Source of the DNA: JAOUJD01 sp963726405
GTDB lineage: Bacteria > Pseudomonadota > Gammaproteobacteria > Burkholderiales > Burkholderiaceae_F
Direction: 5' to 3'
Length of the DNA: 64,000 nt
Assembly (NCBI GenBank): GCA_963726405.1
Contig: CAVSCF010000004.1
Location: 1 to 64,000, forward strand
Under the pieces are notes generated by a model. It searched no databases. It was not told the DNA's origin and saw only the letters and a list, made by a program, of their open reading frames with translations. Positions 1 to 10,782 of the stretch are shown piece after piece. Position 1 is the first letter of the stretch; each line of letters starts with the position of its first letter. A program made the translations under genes and the position numbers.

Positions 1-776
1 GAAGTGGCCCTGGCGAAGGCTTCGAGCTGGTCGGCCTGGCCTCCTACGGCCTCGAAGAAGAATTCGGGTCCGTTCTGCGTGCCCACGCGGTTGACGACCC
101 AGGAGTCGCGCGGCACCACCCACTGGATCGCCTCGGCTGGCGCCCCGCACTGCTGCAGCCACACGCAGGTGTCCATCGCGGTCTTGCCGGAGCCGATGAC
201 CACGAAGTGCCGCGGCGCCGGCGCGCCACGCTCGACCGACTGCCACAACCCCGGCAGGGCATTCGGCGGCACCAGCCGCACACCCGTGCCCACCTCGAAT
301 TGGGGCGTGTGCGTGGCCGGCACTTCGGGGCTGAAGTAAGTGCAGTCCACCGTCTTGCGTCGCACGCGCACTTGCCTGCGCCGCCCCGACAGCAGCGATT
401 CAATCGATCCGTCTTCGAGCACGTTGCTCAGTGCGTGGTAGCTGACGCGGCCGCTGGATAGCAGCCGCTGGTTCATGACGCGGTCGAAGTAGCCGACTAC
501 CTCGGCGCCCGAGGCCAGCTCATACAAGCCCCGGTTCAACCCGATCGTGTCGCGCCGGCCGCTGCCCAGCGGCATCGAGTTCACGCCGTAGAACGACGAC
601 GGCTGGTGCAGCGTGACGAAGGCGTAGGCGTCGTTCCAGTGGCCACCGGGCTTGCCGCGACGGTCGACGATGGTGATGTGCGCGTCGGTCTCGGAAAGCA
701 GCGTGTCGGCGAAGGCCAGGCCCACGGCACCGGCGCCGATGATGAGGTAGTCGGTCTCTACGTCATTGGTGCTCAT
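1..776 (-). CDS. NAD(P)/FAD-dependent oxidoreductase, flavin-monooxygenase-like (3' end beyond window)
   Basis: The reading frame is open from an ATG at 776 to the window edge, about 258 codons, so the C-terminus is missing. A dinucleotide-binding motif GAGAVG lies at residues 14-19, the usual N-terminal FAD site. A second Rossmann-type motif, VVIGSGKTAMD, lies near residue 188 and would bind NAD(P)H. This two-nucleotide layout is that of flavin-containing monooxygenases and related class B flavoproteins, acting in the cytoplasm. AGGAG stands about 6 bases upstream of the ATG. The gene is divergent from the DUF2855 gene across about 140 bases, so the two may share a promoter region. The substrate cannot be deduced. 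Confidence 0.85.
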   Translation of the reverse strand, partial: MSTNDVETDYLIIGAGAVGLAFADTLLSETDAHITIVDRRGKPGGHWNDAYAFVTLHQPSSFYGVNSMPLGSGRRDTIGLNRGLYELASGAEVVGYFDRVMNQRLLSSGRVSYHALSNVLEDGSIESLLSGRRRQVRVRRKTVDCTYFSPEVPATHTPQFEVGTGVRLVPPNALPGLWQSVERGAPAPRHFVVIGSGKTAMDTCVWLQQCGAPAEAIQWVVPRDSWVVNRVGTQNGPEFFFEAVGGQADQLEAFARAT

Positions 777-918
777 CGGGACTCCTCATTTTTGCGAACG
801 ATGCTCTCGGAGGGGCCAGGCACGCAAGCGCCGGCCTCATGCAGACAAACCCTGCCGCGCCAGGCCCGCGGCGCGGTGAGAAGATGCGGGCACCCAACGA
901 CTTCAGGGAGTCCCGGCC

Positions 919-2051
919 ATGACCGAACACGGCCAACGCCTCTTCATCGCCCGTGACGAGCTGGTCAAGGCGCATCTCGGCCCCGACCCGGACGCGCCGG
1001 CGCAACGCCGACTTGTGCCCGGCGAAGTCCGGCTGGCGGTGGAGTCGTTCTCGCTCACAGCCAACAACATCACGTACGCCGCGTTTGGCGAGGCGATGAA
1101 GTACTGGCAGTTCTTCCCCGCAGGCGACGCCGCGCTCGGCTGCCTGCCGGTATGGGGCTTCGCGACCGTGGCCGAATCGCAGGTCGAGGGTGTCGTGCCA
1201 GGCCGTCGCGTGTGGGGCTACTACCCCGCGGGCACGCATCTCGTGGTGGCGCCTTCGAAGGTGTCGACTCGCGGGCTTCGTGGACGGCTCGGAGCACCGG
1301 CGGGAACTGGCCGCGCGTCTACAACCAGTACCTCTTCTGCGACGTCGACCCCGGCTGGAGGCCTGAGCTCGAAGGGTTGCAGGCCGTGTTGCGGCCGCTG
1401 TTCATGACGGCGTTCCTCATCGACGACTTCCTGGCCGACAACGGCTTCTTCGGCGCAAGGCAGGTGCTGCTGTCCAGCGCTTCGAGCAAGACGGCGCAGG
1501 GCACGGCGTACTGCCTGGCCAAGCGCCGCGGAATGCCGGGCGCGCCGCGCATCGTGGGCCTCACCTCGGCCGCGCATGTGGAGTTCGTGCACTCGCTCGG
1601 CTGCTACGACGCGGTGCTGACCTACGACCAGTTAACAACGCTCGAGCCGCAGACGCCCACGGTGTACCTCGATTTTGCTGGCGACGCCGAACTGCGCCGC
1701 CGCATCCACACCCACTTCGCCGACGCGCTGATGTTCAGCAGTTCCATCGGCGGCACGCACTGGAGCGCGCTGGGCTCGGCGCGCGACCTCCCCGGCCCGC
1801 GCCCCGTGCTGTTCTTCGCGCCGGCGCAGGTGAAGGCGCGCAGTGCACCGCCGCCGCAGGGCTGGGGCGCGGTTGAATTGCAGCGGCGCATGGGGCAGTC
1901 CTGGGCGCAGTTCATCGGCGAGGTGCACGAGCATGGCTGGGTGCGCATCGTGATGCGGCCTGGCGCGCAGGCCGCGCTGCAGGCCTATCGTGACATGCTG
2001 GCGGGCCGCACCGACGCGCGGGAGGGCTTGATGCTCGACATGCGCGGCTGA
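919..2051 (+). pseudogene. DUF2855 family protein, two apparent +1 frameshifts
   Basis: The ATG at 919 follows AGGGAG. The product starts in one frame (residues about 1-118), then continues in a second frame after the GGG at 1273-1275 and in a third after about 1314-1317, where the motif VYNQYL begins. Reading across both shifts gives one continuous protein of about 377 residues, the usual length of DUF2855 proteins, with the family-like stretches VYNQYL and FLIDDFLADNGFFGA. DUF2855 proteins resemble the zinc-free alcohol dehydrogenase/quinone oxidoreductase fold; their reaction is not known. Each shift equals one extra base, the first in a G run. It is either a decaying gene or a sequencing error. 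It is divergent from the flavoprotein at the window start. Confidence 0.75.
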
Positions 2052-2164
2052 GCGCGCCACGCGCGCGCACGACCGGCGACCAGGTTGGATCGGTCACTCG
2101 ATTAGAAATTCGGAAACTTCTGAATGAGGTCGCGAAGGGTCGATTCTCCAAAGGAAACTTTCCG

Positions 2165-2207
2165 GCCAGCTGCCGTCGTGCACGGCTGGCCGCTTGCCGG
2201 CAGGCCA
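2165..2207. repeat. Intergenic inverted-repeat element, copy 1
   Basis: This element lies in the 234-base gap before the DUF1330 gene. It contains CGGCCAGC facing GCTGGCCG and a run CTGCCGTCG...GCTTGCCGG. That run matches a second copy at 6815-6857 at 27 of 31 core positions. It can form a hairpin. Its family is not recognised. Confidence 0.5.
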
Positions 2208-2285
2208 TTAACATCGCTGCAATCCTGCCCGCGCCGACAATGCGGTTCGCGCATGCACCGCGCGGCATCAGAAAGGGCCGACCCC

Positions 2286-2711
2286 ATGACCTTCCGTCCC
2301 GCCAATTTCGATCCGTCCATCGACCCCACGGCCGATCAGGTGCGCGCATTGCGCGACGCCGGCCCCGACGGCCCGGTGGTGATGCTCAATCTTCTGAAGT
2401 TCCGCGAGCAAGCGAACTACCCCGCAGGGTCTCCCCACGCACCCTGCTCGGGTGCCGAGGCCTACCGCCGGTACCAGACGGCATTCGTGGAAACCGTGGG
2501 CGACGTGAGCCGTGCCGAGGTGGTGTGGGAAGGGAAGATCGACAGAACCTTCATCGGCGATGCCAGCCAGGATTGGGACAAGTGCCTGTTGGTCCGCTAC
2601 CCGAGCCGCCAGCACTTCCTCGCGATGATGGCCAACGCCGCGTATCGCGAAGCGCTAGTCCATCGCTACGCGGGCCTCGAGCGCACCATCCTCATGCAGA
2701 TGCAGGGCTGA
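2286..2711 (+). CDS. DUF1330 domain-containing protein
   Basis: This 141-residue protein has the core of DUF1330, a small ferredoxin-like dimeric alpha+beta barrel fold. It shows the typical VVMLNLLKF strand, the AYRRYQ helix, the VVWEGKID strand and, toward the end, a phenylalanine/alanine-rich helix followed by RTILMQM. Catalytic function in the family is unknown. The frame is open from 2124, but the ATG at 2286 is chosen because homology begins there. The upstream extension would be unusual and includes repeat DNA. It stands alone between two intergenic gaps, so no operon partner informs its role. Confidence 0.8.
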   Translation: MTFRPANFDPSIDPTADQVRALRDAGPDGPVVMLNLLKFREQANYPAGSPHAPCSGAEAYRRYQTAFVETVGDVSRAEVVWEGKIDRTFIGDASQDWDKCLLVRYPSRQHFLAMMANAAYREALVHRYAGLERTILMQMQG

Positions 2712-3099
2712 CGACTCGGCCTGCGCGCAAGGAGGCGTGGCAGTACCTGAGCCTCGCGGCCGGACAGGTTGTCCCCGGAGGACGCGATCTGCCATCCGAA
2801 TGCGTGGTGATCGGTCGATCAAGGGCGCGGCGATCGGAGGGCAGTGCCTTGGGGCTGCGGCCTACAAGCCGGTCAGCCGTCGTTGCCGTTGTGGCAAATG
2901 GAGCATCCAATGGTGGTCAAAGTCGGCCACAAGAAGCGGACGTTCTCTTTCACCGCTGGATAGCAGACACCGGGATCGCCCGGCGATCATCACGAAACGC
3001 GCTGGTATCCCAATCGAAAGCGCAGTAGATTGATTTGCGAGTCTGTCGACCCGGTCGCAATCGGCAGTTCGAACGCAACCCACTGCCCGAGGTGCTCTG
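2712..3099. other. Intergenic region, no recognised gene
   Basis: About 390 bases separate the DUF1330 gene from the M1 peptidase. Short open frames on both strands have no recognisable protein features. No clear hairpin or promoter was identified by eye. Confidence 0.5.
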
Positions 3100-5702
3100 G
3101 TGATCCAATTGAAGGAGCGCGGTACCTGTCGCGGCAACGCGGCTGCCGTTCTGCTGCTGGCGGCAACGGTGGCGTCAGCGCAAACAGCAACACCGGCGCC
3201 GGGTGTCCCGCTCGACCTGGCTCGCGCTCGGGCGCAGTTGATCAACGATCTCCGGTACGAGTTGGCGCTGTCCGTGCCTGCCGCCAAGGATCAACCGATC
3301 AGCGGGCACGTGGTGCTGCGTTTTGCGCTGGCGGATGCGGCCCGTCCGCTGGTGCTCGACTTCGAACCTGATCGGGCGCAAGCCGTCCGCTTGACGGCCA
3401 ACGGAGTCGCGGCCACCGCGCAGTCGGTCAACGGCCACCTCGTGATACCCGCCGCGGCGCTGCGCCTCGGCGAGAACACGCTGGAGATCGGCTTCACCGC
3501 TGGGGATGGACCGTTGAACCGCAGCGACGACGAGCTCTTCACGGTGTTCGTCCCCGCGCAGGCGCGCAAGGCCATCCCGTGCTTCGATCAGCCCGATCTG
3601 AAAGCGCGCTGGAGCGTCACGCTGGAGCATCCGGCGGGCTGGCAGTCCCTCAGCAACGGTCCGGAGATCGAGCGCGTCGTGATGCGATGATCGCGTACGC
3701 GTTCGCTTCGGCGCCACGAAGCCGATCCCGACGTACCTGGTGTCCTTCGTCGCGGGAGCGCTTCGCATCGAGACCGCCGTGCGCGACGGCCGGACGCTGC
3801 GAATGTTCCACCGCGAGACCGATGCGGCCAAGGTCAGGAGCAATCGCGACGCGATCTTCGACCTGCACGCGCGATCGCTGGCGTTCATGGCGGAATACAC
3901 GGGCATTGCGTACCCGTTCGACAAGTACGACTTCGCGCTGCTGCCCACCTTTCCCTTTCCCGGGATGGAGCACGCCGGCGCGACCTCGTACAACGCCGAC
4001 GCGCTGATGCTCGAAGACTCGGCGACGCAGCAGGAACACCTGGCGCGCGCCCGGTTGATCGCGCACGAGGTGGCGCACTCGTGGTTCGGCAATCTGGTCA
4101 CGATGCGCTGGTTCGACGACGTCTGGACCAAGGAAGTGTTCGCGAGCTTCATGGCGTCGAAGATCGCCGACCCACTGTTCCCGGAGGTTCGGCACGATCT
4201 CGCGTTCTTCCTGGACAACCACCTGGCGGCCTATCCGATCGAGCGTTCGGCAGGCACGCATCCGATCCGCCAGCCGCTCGGCAACCTGGCCGACGCTGCC
4301 GACCTGTACAGCTCCCTGATCTACTCCAAGGCACCGGTCGTGATGCGCCAACTGGAGGCGTTGATGGGCGCGTCCGAGTTCCGCGACGGGCTGCGGAGTT
4401 ACCTGCGCAAGCACAGCTACGCCAACGCCACCTGGGACGACCTCATCGCGGCACTTGCCCCGAACGCAGGTTTCGACCTGCGGAAATGGAGCCGGGTGTG
4501 GATCGACGAACCCGGGCGGCCGTTGATCCGCACCGAACTGCGTGTCGCGGACGGGCGCCTGCAGACGCTGCGCCTGGACGCACGGGACCCGCAGGCGCTG
4601 AAGCGGCAGTGGTCGCAGCAGCTCCACGTGACGCTGCTGTGCAGCGGCGCCGCACGCGACCTGCGCGCCGACCTGCAGGCGAGCAGCATCGACCTGACGC
4701 GCGACGCCGGCGGTTGCGTGCCGGACGCGGTCCTCGGCGGCGGCCAAGGCTGGGGCTACGCGGACTTCCAGTTCGACGAAGGCTCCAGTCGTTACCTGAT
4801 GCAGAACCTGGCGGCCGTGAAGGATCCGCTGACCCGCGCCGTGGCGTGGTCGGGTCTGTGGGAGTCGATGCTGGACGGGCGTGTGACTCCGCCGGCGCTG
4901 CTCGCCACGATGCTGGCCGCCTTGCGCGTGGAATCCGACCAGCAGCTCGCCTCGGAGCTGTTGTACGACCTGAAGACGCTCTGGTGGCGATTCCTGACTC
5001 CGGAGCAGCGCGCCCGCGCGGCCGCGGAACTGGAGGCCGTGCTGCGCCAGCGCCTCGCCGACGCGCCCGACGCGCCACGCAAGTCGGTCTGGTTCAAGGC
5101 GCTGCAGTCGCTCGCGATCTCTTCCGACACCGTGGGCTGGCTGCAGTCGGTGTGGAAGCGCGAAGTGGCCGTGGCCGGACTGCCGCTGAGCGAGGCGGAT
5201 GAAACCGGACTGGCGAGGGAACTTGCCCGCCGCGATGTCGTCGCCTCAAAGGCCATGCTTGATGAGCAGATCAGACGCATCGCCAATCCCGATCGCAAGG
5301 CACGCATGATCTACCTGCGCGCTGTGCTCTCGTCAGATCCAATGGAACGCGAAGCGTGGTTCCGACAACTCGCCGACCCGGCCAAGCGCAAGCCGGAGTC
5401 CTGGGTCATCGAAGGGCTTTCCGAGCTGCATCACCCACTGCGTGCGGAAGCATCGGCGGCGTTGGTAAGGCCTGCGCTTGAAATGCTGCTCGACGTGCGC
5501 CGACACGGTGGCACCTTCTTCGACACCAACTGGGTGGGCAGCGTGCTGCGCGGACACAGTTCGCCCACGGTCGCCGAAGTCGTACGGCAATACCTGAGCA
5601 GGTTTGCCGCCGGACTACCCGCCCAAGTTGCGCGAGCGCGTGCTCCAGGAAAGTGACCTGCTTCAACGCGCGGCGCGGGTCCGGGGCGCGAGCATTCAAT
5701 GA
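3100..5702 (+). pseudogene. M1 family zinc aminopeptidase, two apparent +1 frameshifts
   Basis: The GTG start at 3100 opens an exported protein with a signal peptide ending near ASAQT. Frame 1 runs to about 3680. The coding sense continues in the next frame, where VRVRFGATKPIPTYL rejoins the family pattern, up to about 5605. A third frame then carries PPDYPPKLRERVLQ to a TGA at 5700-5702. The catalytic exopeptidase motif appears as GMEHAG (about 3963-3980). The zinc site HEVAH is at 4064-4078 with its distal glutamate in TKE, so the active site is intact. Restored length is about 866 residues. The restored stop overlaps the ATG of the next gene (ATGA), which supports the reconstruction. It is a likely periplasmic aminopeptidase, or was one recently. 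Confidence 0.8.
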
Positions 5703-6232
5703 GCGTGCACAGCTATCCAGATATCCCAGGCTTCAAGGTTCGACCCATCGCGCTTGATGACGCGCCGGCATGGGCTGCCTACATTTGCCTAGCCGAGGTC
5801 AGGCGTCATACAAGCATCATCGCGGAGACCGTGGAAGACGTTCGGCGCGACATCCAGAAGACGCTGGCCGGTGAGCGAGCGGCTCCGGAGCGTTTCGTCA
5901 TCGAGTCACTGGAGGATGGGCAGCTTGTCGGCACGGTTGGCTTTCACACAATTTCGGAGCTGCATGGCACGGCGGAAATCAGCTACGACGTCATTCCGTC
6001 CCACTGGGGCAGGGGCATCGCCTCGGCGGCCTGCCGAGCCGCAACGCTGTGGGGGTTCGAAGTCCGTCGCTGGCATCGGGTTCAAGGCACAACGATCCTG
6101 GCCAACCTCGCCTCACAGCGAGTACTTGAGCGCTGCGGGTTTCAGCGGGAGGGGCTGCTTCGCAACTTCAGAATGGTCCGGGGCCAATCCACGGACTACT
6201 GGCTCTATTCCGCCATCCCTGGGACCTTGTAA
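5699..6232 (+). CDS. GNAT family N-acetyltransferase (RimJ/RimL type)
   Basis: This 177-residue protein has the acetyl-CoA-binding GNAT fold. The segment EISYDVIPSHWGRGIASAA holds the Q/RxxGxG/A-type pyrophosphate-binding loop (residues about 98-116). NLASQRVLERCGFQREG is the conserved C-terminal helix-strand of the RimJ/RimL group, which acetylates ribosomal proteins or small amines; the substrate here is unknown. The ATG overlaps the restored stop of the M1 peptidase gene by ATGA, so the two were probably translationally coupled. Confidence 0.85.
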   Translation: MSVHSYPDIPGFKVRPIALDDAPAWAAYICLAEVRRHTSIIAETVEDVRRDIQKTLAGERAAPERFVIESLEDGQLVGTVGFHTISELHGTAEISYDVIPSHWGRGIASAACRAATLWGFEVRRWHRVQGTTILANLASQRVLERCGFQREGLLRNFRMVRGQSTDYWLYSAIPGTL

Positions 6233-6333
6233 GCGCAACCTGATCGAGCAGGTGACCGGGCGCGTGGGCCGGCAGATCCAGTAGGGCGATGCGAAGACGT
6301 CGAGACAGATTCCGGGGGCTCCGATCGCGTCCT

Positions 6334-6380
6334 CTTTCGGCAGCACCCGATTTCCGCCGTGGGTCGAAAGCGCCAGTTGG
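6334..6380. repeat. Degenerate GGCCGAAAGCG-type intergenic repeat
   Basis: CTTTCGG at 6334-6340 is followed by GGTCGAAAGCGCCAG at 6362-6376, giving opposed copies of a motif also found at 10751-10782, 25735-25755, 50021-50040 and 58591-58613, always outside genes. Confidence 0.4.
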
Positions 6381-6814
6381 CGGCGCCAGCAGCAACATCG
6401 GCTCGGAGTTGCGCCATGTCGCGCAAGCGGTGTTCCCCGGCAATTGCGTCGGGAATAGTCTTCTCTCTGCTGGAGTCGCGCCACCAAATTGCGGCCCGGC
6501 TGAAAGAAATGAAGGGACTCCGGGGCATGATTCCCGTTCAGCAATTGAGTCTGAAAGAGACGCCCAACGTTGGCGTTCCGAACGCCTATCTAGCCTTCGT
6601 CAGCACGATGTTCTGTTGTAGAACGACTCTGACGCAGGAGCTGAGTGGAGTAGACGGAGTTCCGCGTTCGGCCGAGGCCGCGTGAAATCGCGGCGGCGCA
6701 AGCTGCAACTCGGAAGTCGACCAATCAGATCGCTCTGCACTCAACGATCGACGCTTCGGGAACAGCAAACAGACAACCGAGAACGCGAAGTTTTCGAGTT
6801 CTCACGCAGTCTTG

Positions 6815-6857
6815 GCCATCTGCCGTCGCTCACGGCCGGCAGCTTGCCGGGAAGCCA
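6815..6857. repeat. Intergenic inverted-repeat element, copy 2
   Basis: This copy matches the element at 2165-2207 over CTGCCGTCG...GCTTGCCGG. It also contains CCGGCA-GCT-TGCCGG, a perfect 6-base stem, and outer arms TTGGC/GCCAA. It lies about 40 bases past the end of the convergent ABC ATPase gene, so it could act as a terminator there. Confidence 0.5.
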
Positions 6858-6896
6858 AGACCTTCGCGGCGATCCCGATCGCGTCGGTGACCCGAC

Positions 6897-7642
<746 letters not shown>

Positions 7643-7646
<4 letters not shown>

Positions 7647-8863
7647 ATGCGGATCGCCTGCGCCGGGTCGAGCCTGGCGGCGCGCCTTGCCGGCGCCACC
7701 GCGGCGAGCACGCCGCACACCGTAGCGATGGCGGCCACGCGCAGCGCCAGCGCCGGCTCGAGCGTGATGTTGAAGAGCGGCAGGCCATCGGAGCCGAGCA
7801 CGAAACTGGTGAAGGCCCAGATCAGCATCACCGCGAGCAACACACCGAGCACTGAGCCCAGCGCACCGACGATCGCGCCCTGCAGCAGGAAGATGCGCAG
7901 CACCTGGCCTTGGGTGGCACCCATCGCGCGCAAGATGCCGATCTCGCGCTGCTTCTGCACCACCGACACCACCAGCACGCTCGCGATGCCCAGCACCACG
8001 ACGATCAGCACCACGCCGCGGATCACCGCTGTACTCACCGATTGCGCATTCAATGCGGCCACGAGTTGTGCGTTCGCCTGTTGCCAGCTTTCCGTCTTGT
8101 ACGGCCAGCGCGCAGCGAGGTCGTCCGCCACCGTCTGCGCCGACCAGATGTCGACCAGCGTGAGATCCAGGCCGGTCGCGCCGCCGGGCAGGCCGACCAG
8201 GCTTTGCGCTGTTCGCAGCGGCACGATCACCGTGCGCCGGTTGAGTTCACGCACGCCCAGGTCCACCAGCGCCGTGACGCGCAGGGAGTCGCTGACGCCG
8301 CCGGTGACGATGCCCACGCGGTCGCCGACGCGCACCCCGAGGTCCTCGGCCAGTTCGCGGCCGATGATGCCTTCGCCTGGCCCAAGCCGCGCCGTGCCGT
8401 CGACGACCTTGGAGCGCAGGCTGACGATGCGGTCGTAGCGGTCGAGGTCCACGCCCATCAGAGCGATCGCCTTGGACGCCTCGCCGCGCACCGCCAGTCC
8501 CGCGGCCGACACCATCGGCGAAACCGCGGCCACCTCGGGCATGGCTTCGAGCAGCGGAACCAGAAGCTCCCAGTTGCCGATGGAGCGCGGCCGTTGCGCG
8601 CGCGGCTGCGTCTGCACCAGCTCGCTGGTGCCGGCGCCGGCCGGCGCGCGGGCGGTCAGCACCACGTCGTCCCGCGGGCTCAGCGTGACGTGCGCCTGTG
8701 CGCCCAGGGTCTTCTCGATCGTGTTCCGCTGCAGCCCGGTGATCAGTGCCGAGATGTAGGCGACGACGGCCACACCCGCGGCCACGCCGACGATGATCAA
8801 CAGGGTCTGCATGCGCCCTTCGCGCAGGAAGCGCGTCGCGACCCGGCTCTCGAATCCCAGCAT
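7643..8863 (-). CDS. ABC transporter permease, FtsX/MacB family
   Basis: This 406-residue protein has the FtsX-type layout. One N-terminal membrane helix (about 20-45) is followed by a large periplasmic domain (about 46-280). Three C-terminal helices follow, beginning with VIRGVVLIVVVLGIASVLVV and containing the coupling sequence KQREIGILRAMGATQGQV. The end VAPARRAARLDPAQAIRI is typical of the family. It would act in the inner membrane with the ATPase encoded downstream and the adaptor encoded 12 bases upstream. Separate permease and ATPase genes, rather than a MacB fusion, suggest a MacB-like exporter of unknown substrate. Confidence 0.88.
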
Positions 8864-8875
8864 CGCCGGCGTGCC

Positions 8876-10159
8876 TCAGCGGCCCATCGCGTTGCTCATC
8901 GCGGCGCCGGCGTCTTCCTTCGTGCCCTTGCTGGCACGGGACGAAGGCCCGGCCCCGGTGTCGGCGCGCACGCGCCGGCCAGGCTGCGGCGCAGGGCCGA
9001 GAAGCACGACCTCGCCTGCGCTCAGGCCGTCGAGGATCTCGACGGCGTCGAGTGTGCGCAGCCCCAGGCGCACCTTGCGCGCCTGCACGCGTCCGTCGCG
9101 CGCGAGCCAGACGCTGGGGCCCGTCGATTCGTCGCTCCGCAGTGCGTCGGCCGGCACCACCAACGCCTGTTCGCGGCGGGCGGTTTCCACTTCCACCGAA
9201 AGTGTCATGTCTTCGCGCAGGAAGGCCGGCAGCGGCGGGGGCAACGAGAACTTGACCTCGATCGCGCCGCGCTGTGCATCGACCAGCGGCGCGATGGACA
9301 GCACGCGGGCCGTGAAGCGCTGCGTCGGGTAGGCGTCGGCAAGCACGGCCGCCACTTGCCCGGGTTGGAGTTGCCCCAGGTAGCGCTCGTCCACCTGCGC
9401 CACGAGTTGCAGCGGACCGGCCAGCGCCAAACCGAGCAGCGCGCGACCCGGCTGGACGATCTGGCCGGGCTCGACCATGCGCGAGAGCACGCGCGCATCC
9501 GCCGGTGCGGTGAGCACGGCCTCGCCCAGGCGGGCCTCGGCGGCAGCGCGGGCCGCGCTGGCCAGGGCAAGCTGCGCCTGTGCCTGCGCGACGTCGGTCC
9601 CCGGCTCGGCGTTGGCCGCGCTCTGCGCGCGTGCCCCGTCCAGTTGCGCCTGCGCGACCGCGACCGCGCGGCGTACTTCATCGAGGCGCGCCTCGCTGAT
9701 GAAGCCCCTGGCCACGAGATCCAGCGTGCGTTGCAGTTCGGCCTGCGCGGCCGCCAGCACCGACTCCGCCTGCGCCACGCCGGCCTGTGCCGCGCTGCGC
9801 CCGGTACTGCGCAAGCCTGCCAGGCGCGCGGCGGCCTGGCGTTCACTGGCCTGACTTTGCGCCAGCGAGGCGCGCAACTCGTCGCTCTCTAGCCGCACGA
9901 GCACGTCGCCTGCCTTGACCTGCGCGCCTTCGGACACGGCGACTTGCAGCACGCGCCCGGTGAGCGTGCTGCCGACCTCGACGCGCGACGCCGTCGCCAC
10001 GCGGGCCGAGAACTGCAGTGTTCGCACTAGCGGCGCCATGCGGGCGCTGACCGCCTGCACCAACGGTGCGCGCGTCGTCCACCAAGCGGCGAGGGCGGCG
10101 AGAAGGACGGCGGCTAGGACCGCAGCTGTTATGACGTGACGACGCAGCATCGCATCCAT
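8876..10159 (-). CDS. Periplasmic adaptor (HlyD/MacA-type membrane fusion protein)
   Basis: This 427-residue protein has a single N-terminal membrane anchor (about 9-26), a biotinyl-lipoyl half domain (VAVSEGAQVKAGDVLVRLES) and a long alanine/glutamine-rich alpha-helical hairpin (about 95-215). The second lipoyl half (LTAPADARVLSRMVEPGQIV) and beta-barrel domain follow. This is the arrangement of RND/ABC efflux adaptors such as MacA. It is the first gene of the minus-strand unit with the FtsX permease and the ATPase, so the three probably form one efflux pump with an outer-membrane TolC-type channel encoded elsewhere. The C-terminal tail (about 395-427) is polar and probably disordered. Confidence 0.88.
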   Translation of the reverse strand: MDAMLRRHVITAAVLAAVLLAALAAWWTTRAPLVQAVSARMAPLVRTLQFSARVATASRVEVGSTLTGRVLQVAVSEGAQVKAGDVLVRLESDELRASLAQSQASERQAAARLAGLRSTGRSAAQAGVAQAESVLAAAQAELQRTLDLVARGFISEARLDEVRRAVAVAQAQLDGARAQSAANAEPGTDVAQAQAQLALASAARAAAEARLGEAVLTAPADARVLSRMVEPGQIVQPGRALLGLALAGPLQLVAQVDERYLGQLQPGQVAAVLADAYPTQRFTARVLSIAPLVDAQRGAIEVKFSLPPPLPAFLREDMTLSVEVETARREQALVVPADALRSDESTGPSVWLARDGRVQARKVRLGLRTLDAVEILDGLSAGEVVLLGPAPQPGRRVRADTGAGPSSRASKGTKEDAGAAMSNAMGR

Positions 10160-10310
10160 TCTCGCACCCCAACCTGCTTGGGCGCCGTAAGACGGCGCGG
10201 CGCGATGGCACCACTCATCGGGTGATGCCGCCGCTGGCGCTCATGCAAGTGCTCATCAAAGGGCCGCGTTATGGGGCCAGGCCTCCACTGTTCCTGGTTC
10301 ACCAGAGGGT

Positions 10311-10484
10311 CGTGTGTTGCCCATCGTTGCGCTCGACGAGGCCGGCGCGATCATCGAGGCTGGGCGCATCGACTACAGCGAGAGCCGACCTCACATGGCT
10401 CTCAATGGGGTGCCGCCGGGCGTATTCGCCCGGCGGCAGAAAGACTTGGAGTTTCATTCAACCGGTAGAACCGTCCAAAACTAG
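10311..10484 (+). mobile_element. IS3-family transposase remnant (C-terminal fragment)
   Basis: One frame reads LDEAGAIIEAGRIDYSE, then SRPHMALNGVPP and VFARRQKDL before a TAG at 10482. This matches the C-terminal end of IS3-type OrfB integrases (pattern: EA...IEAWR.DYN..RPH.AL...P..FA). The catalytic DDE part is absent upstream, and no terminal inverted repeats were seen. It is a dead insertion-sequence fragment inside a 690-base gap without intact genes. Confidence 0.65.
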
Positions 10485-10750
10485 CGAAGAGCCTGGTACG
10501 CAGGACGGGAGCACTTCAAGAACGTATCCATCGCGTTCGCGTACCGGCGGCATTCGACGCAGCAGGATCACCGACTGCGTTAGCAGTTGCGAGCGATATG
10601 TGTGCGCGTGCTGCCCGCGATTGGAGATGCACTGCAGCGTGGGGCGAACCCGCCGCTCGACGTACGGCGACTAATGTCAACCGGCGGGCAGCAGGGCGGC
10701 CCTGAGTCCGGTTGGCCGCCTAGAGATGACATCTCGCACTGACAGCCCGA

Positions 10751-10782
10751 CTGGCGCTTTCGGCCAGGAGCCGACATTGGTT
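10751..10782. repeat. GGCCGAAAGCG-type intergenic repeat
   Basis: CTGGCGCTTTCGGCCAGGAG followed by CCGACATTGG includes the reverse complement of TGGCCGAAAGCGCCAG, a motif shared with four other intergenic sites in this window. Confidence 0.45.

Larger units (their letters stand above)
6233..6896. other. Intergenic region with small repeats
   Basis: About 660 bases lie between the acetyltransferase and the convergent ABC transporter ATPase. None of the short open frames resembles a known protein. The stretch holds a CTTTCGG/CCGAAAG-type site near 6334-6380 and copy 2 of the inverted-repeat element at 6815-6857. It may be decayed DNA. Confidence 0.5.

Noticed and set aside
6289..6685. Short plus-strand open frames in the 6.2-6.9 kb gap
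   Set aside because: No ribosome site, no protein features, and composition like random frames of GC-rich DNA.
7910..9892. Plus-strand open frame of 660 codons opposite the efflux genes
   Set aside because: His/Arg/Gln-rich shadow; the minus strand encodes a complete FtsX permease and HlyD adaptor.
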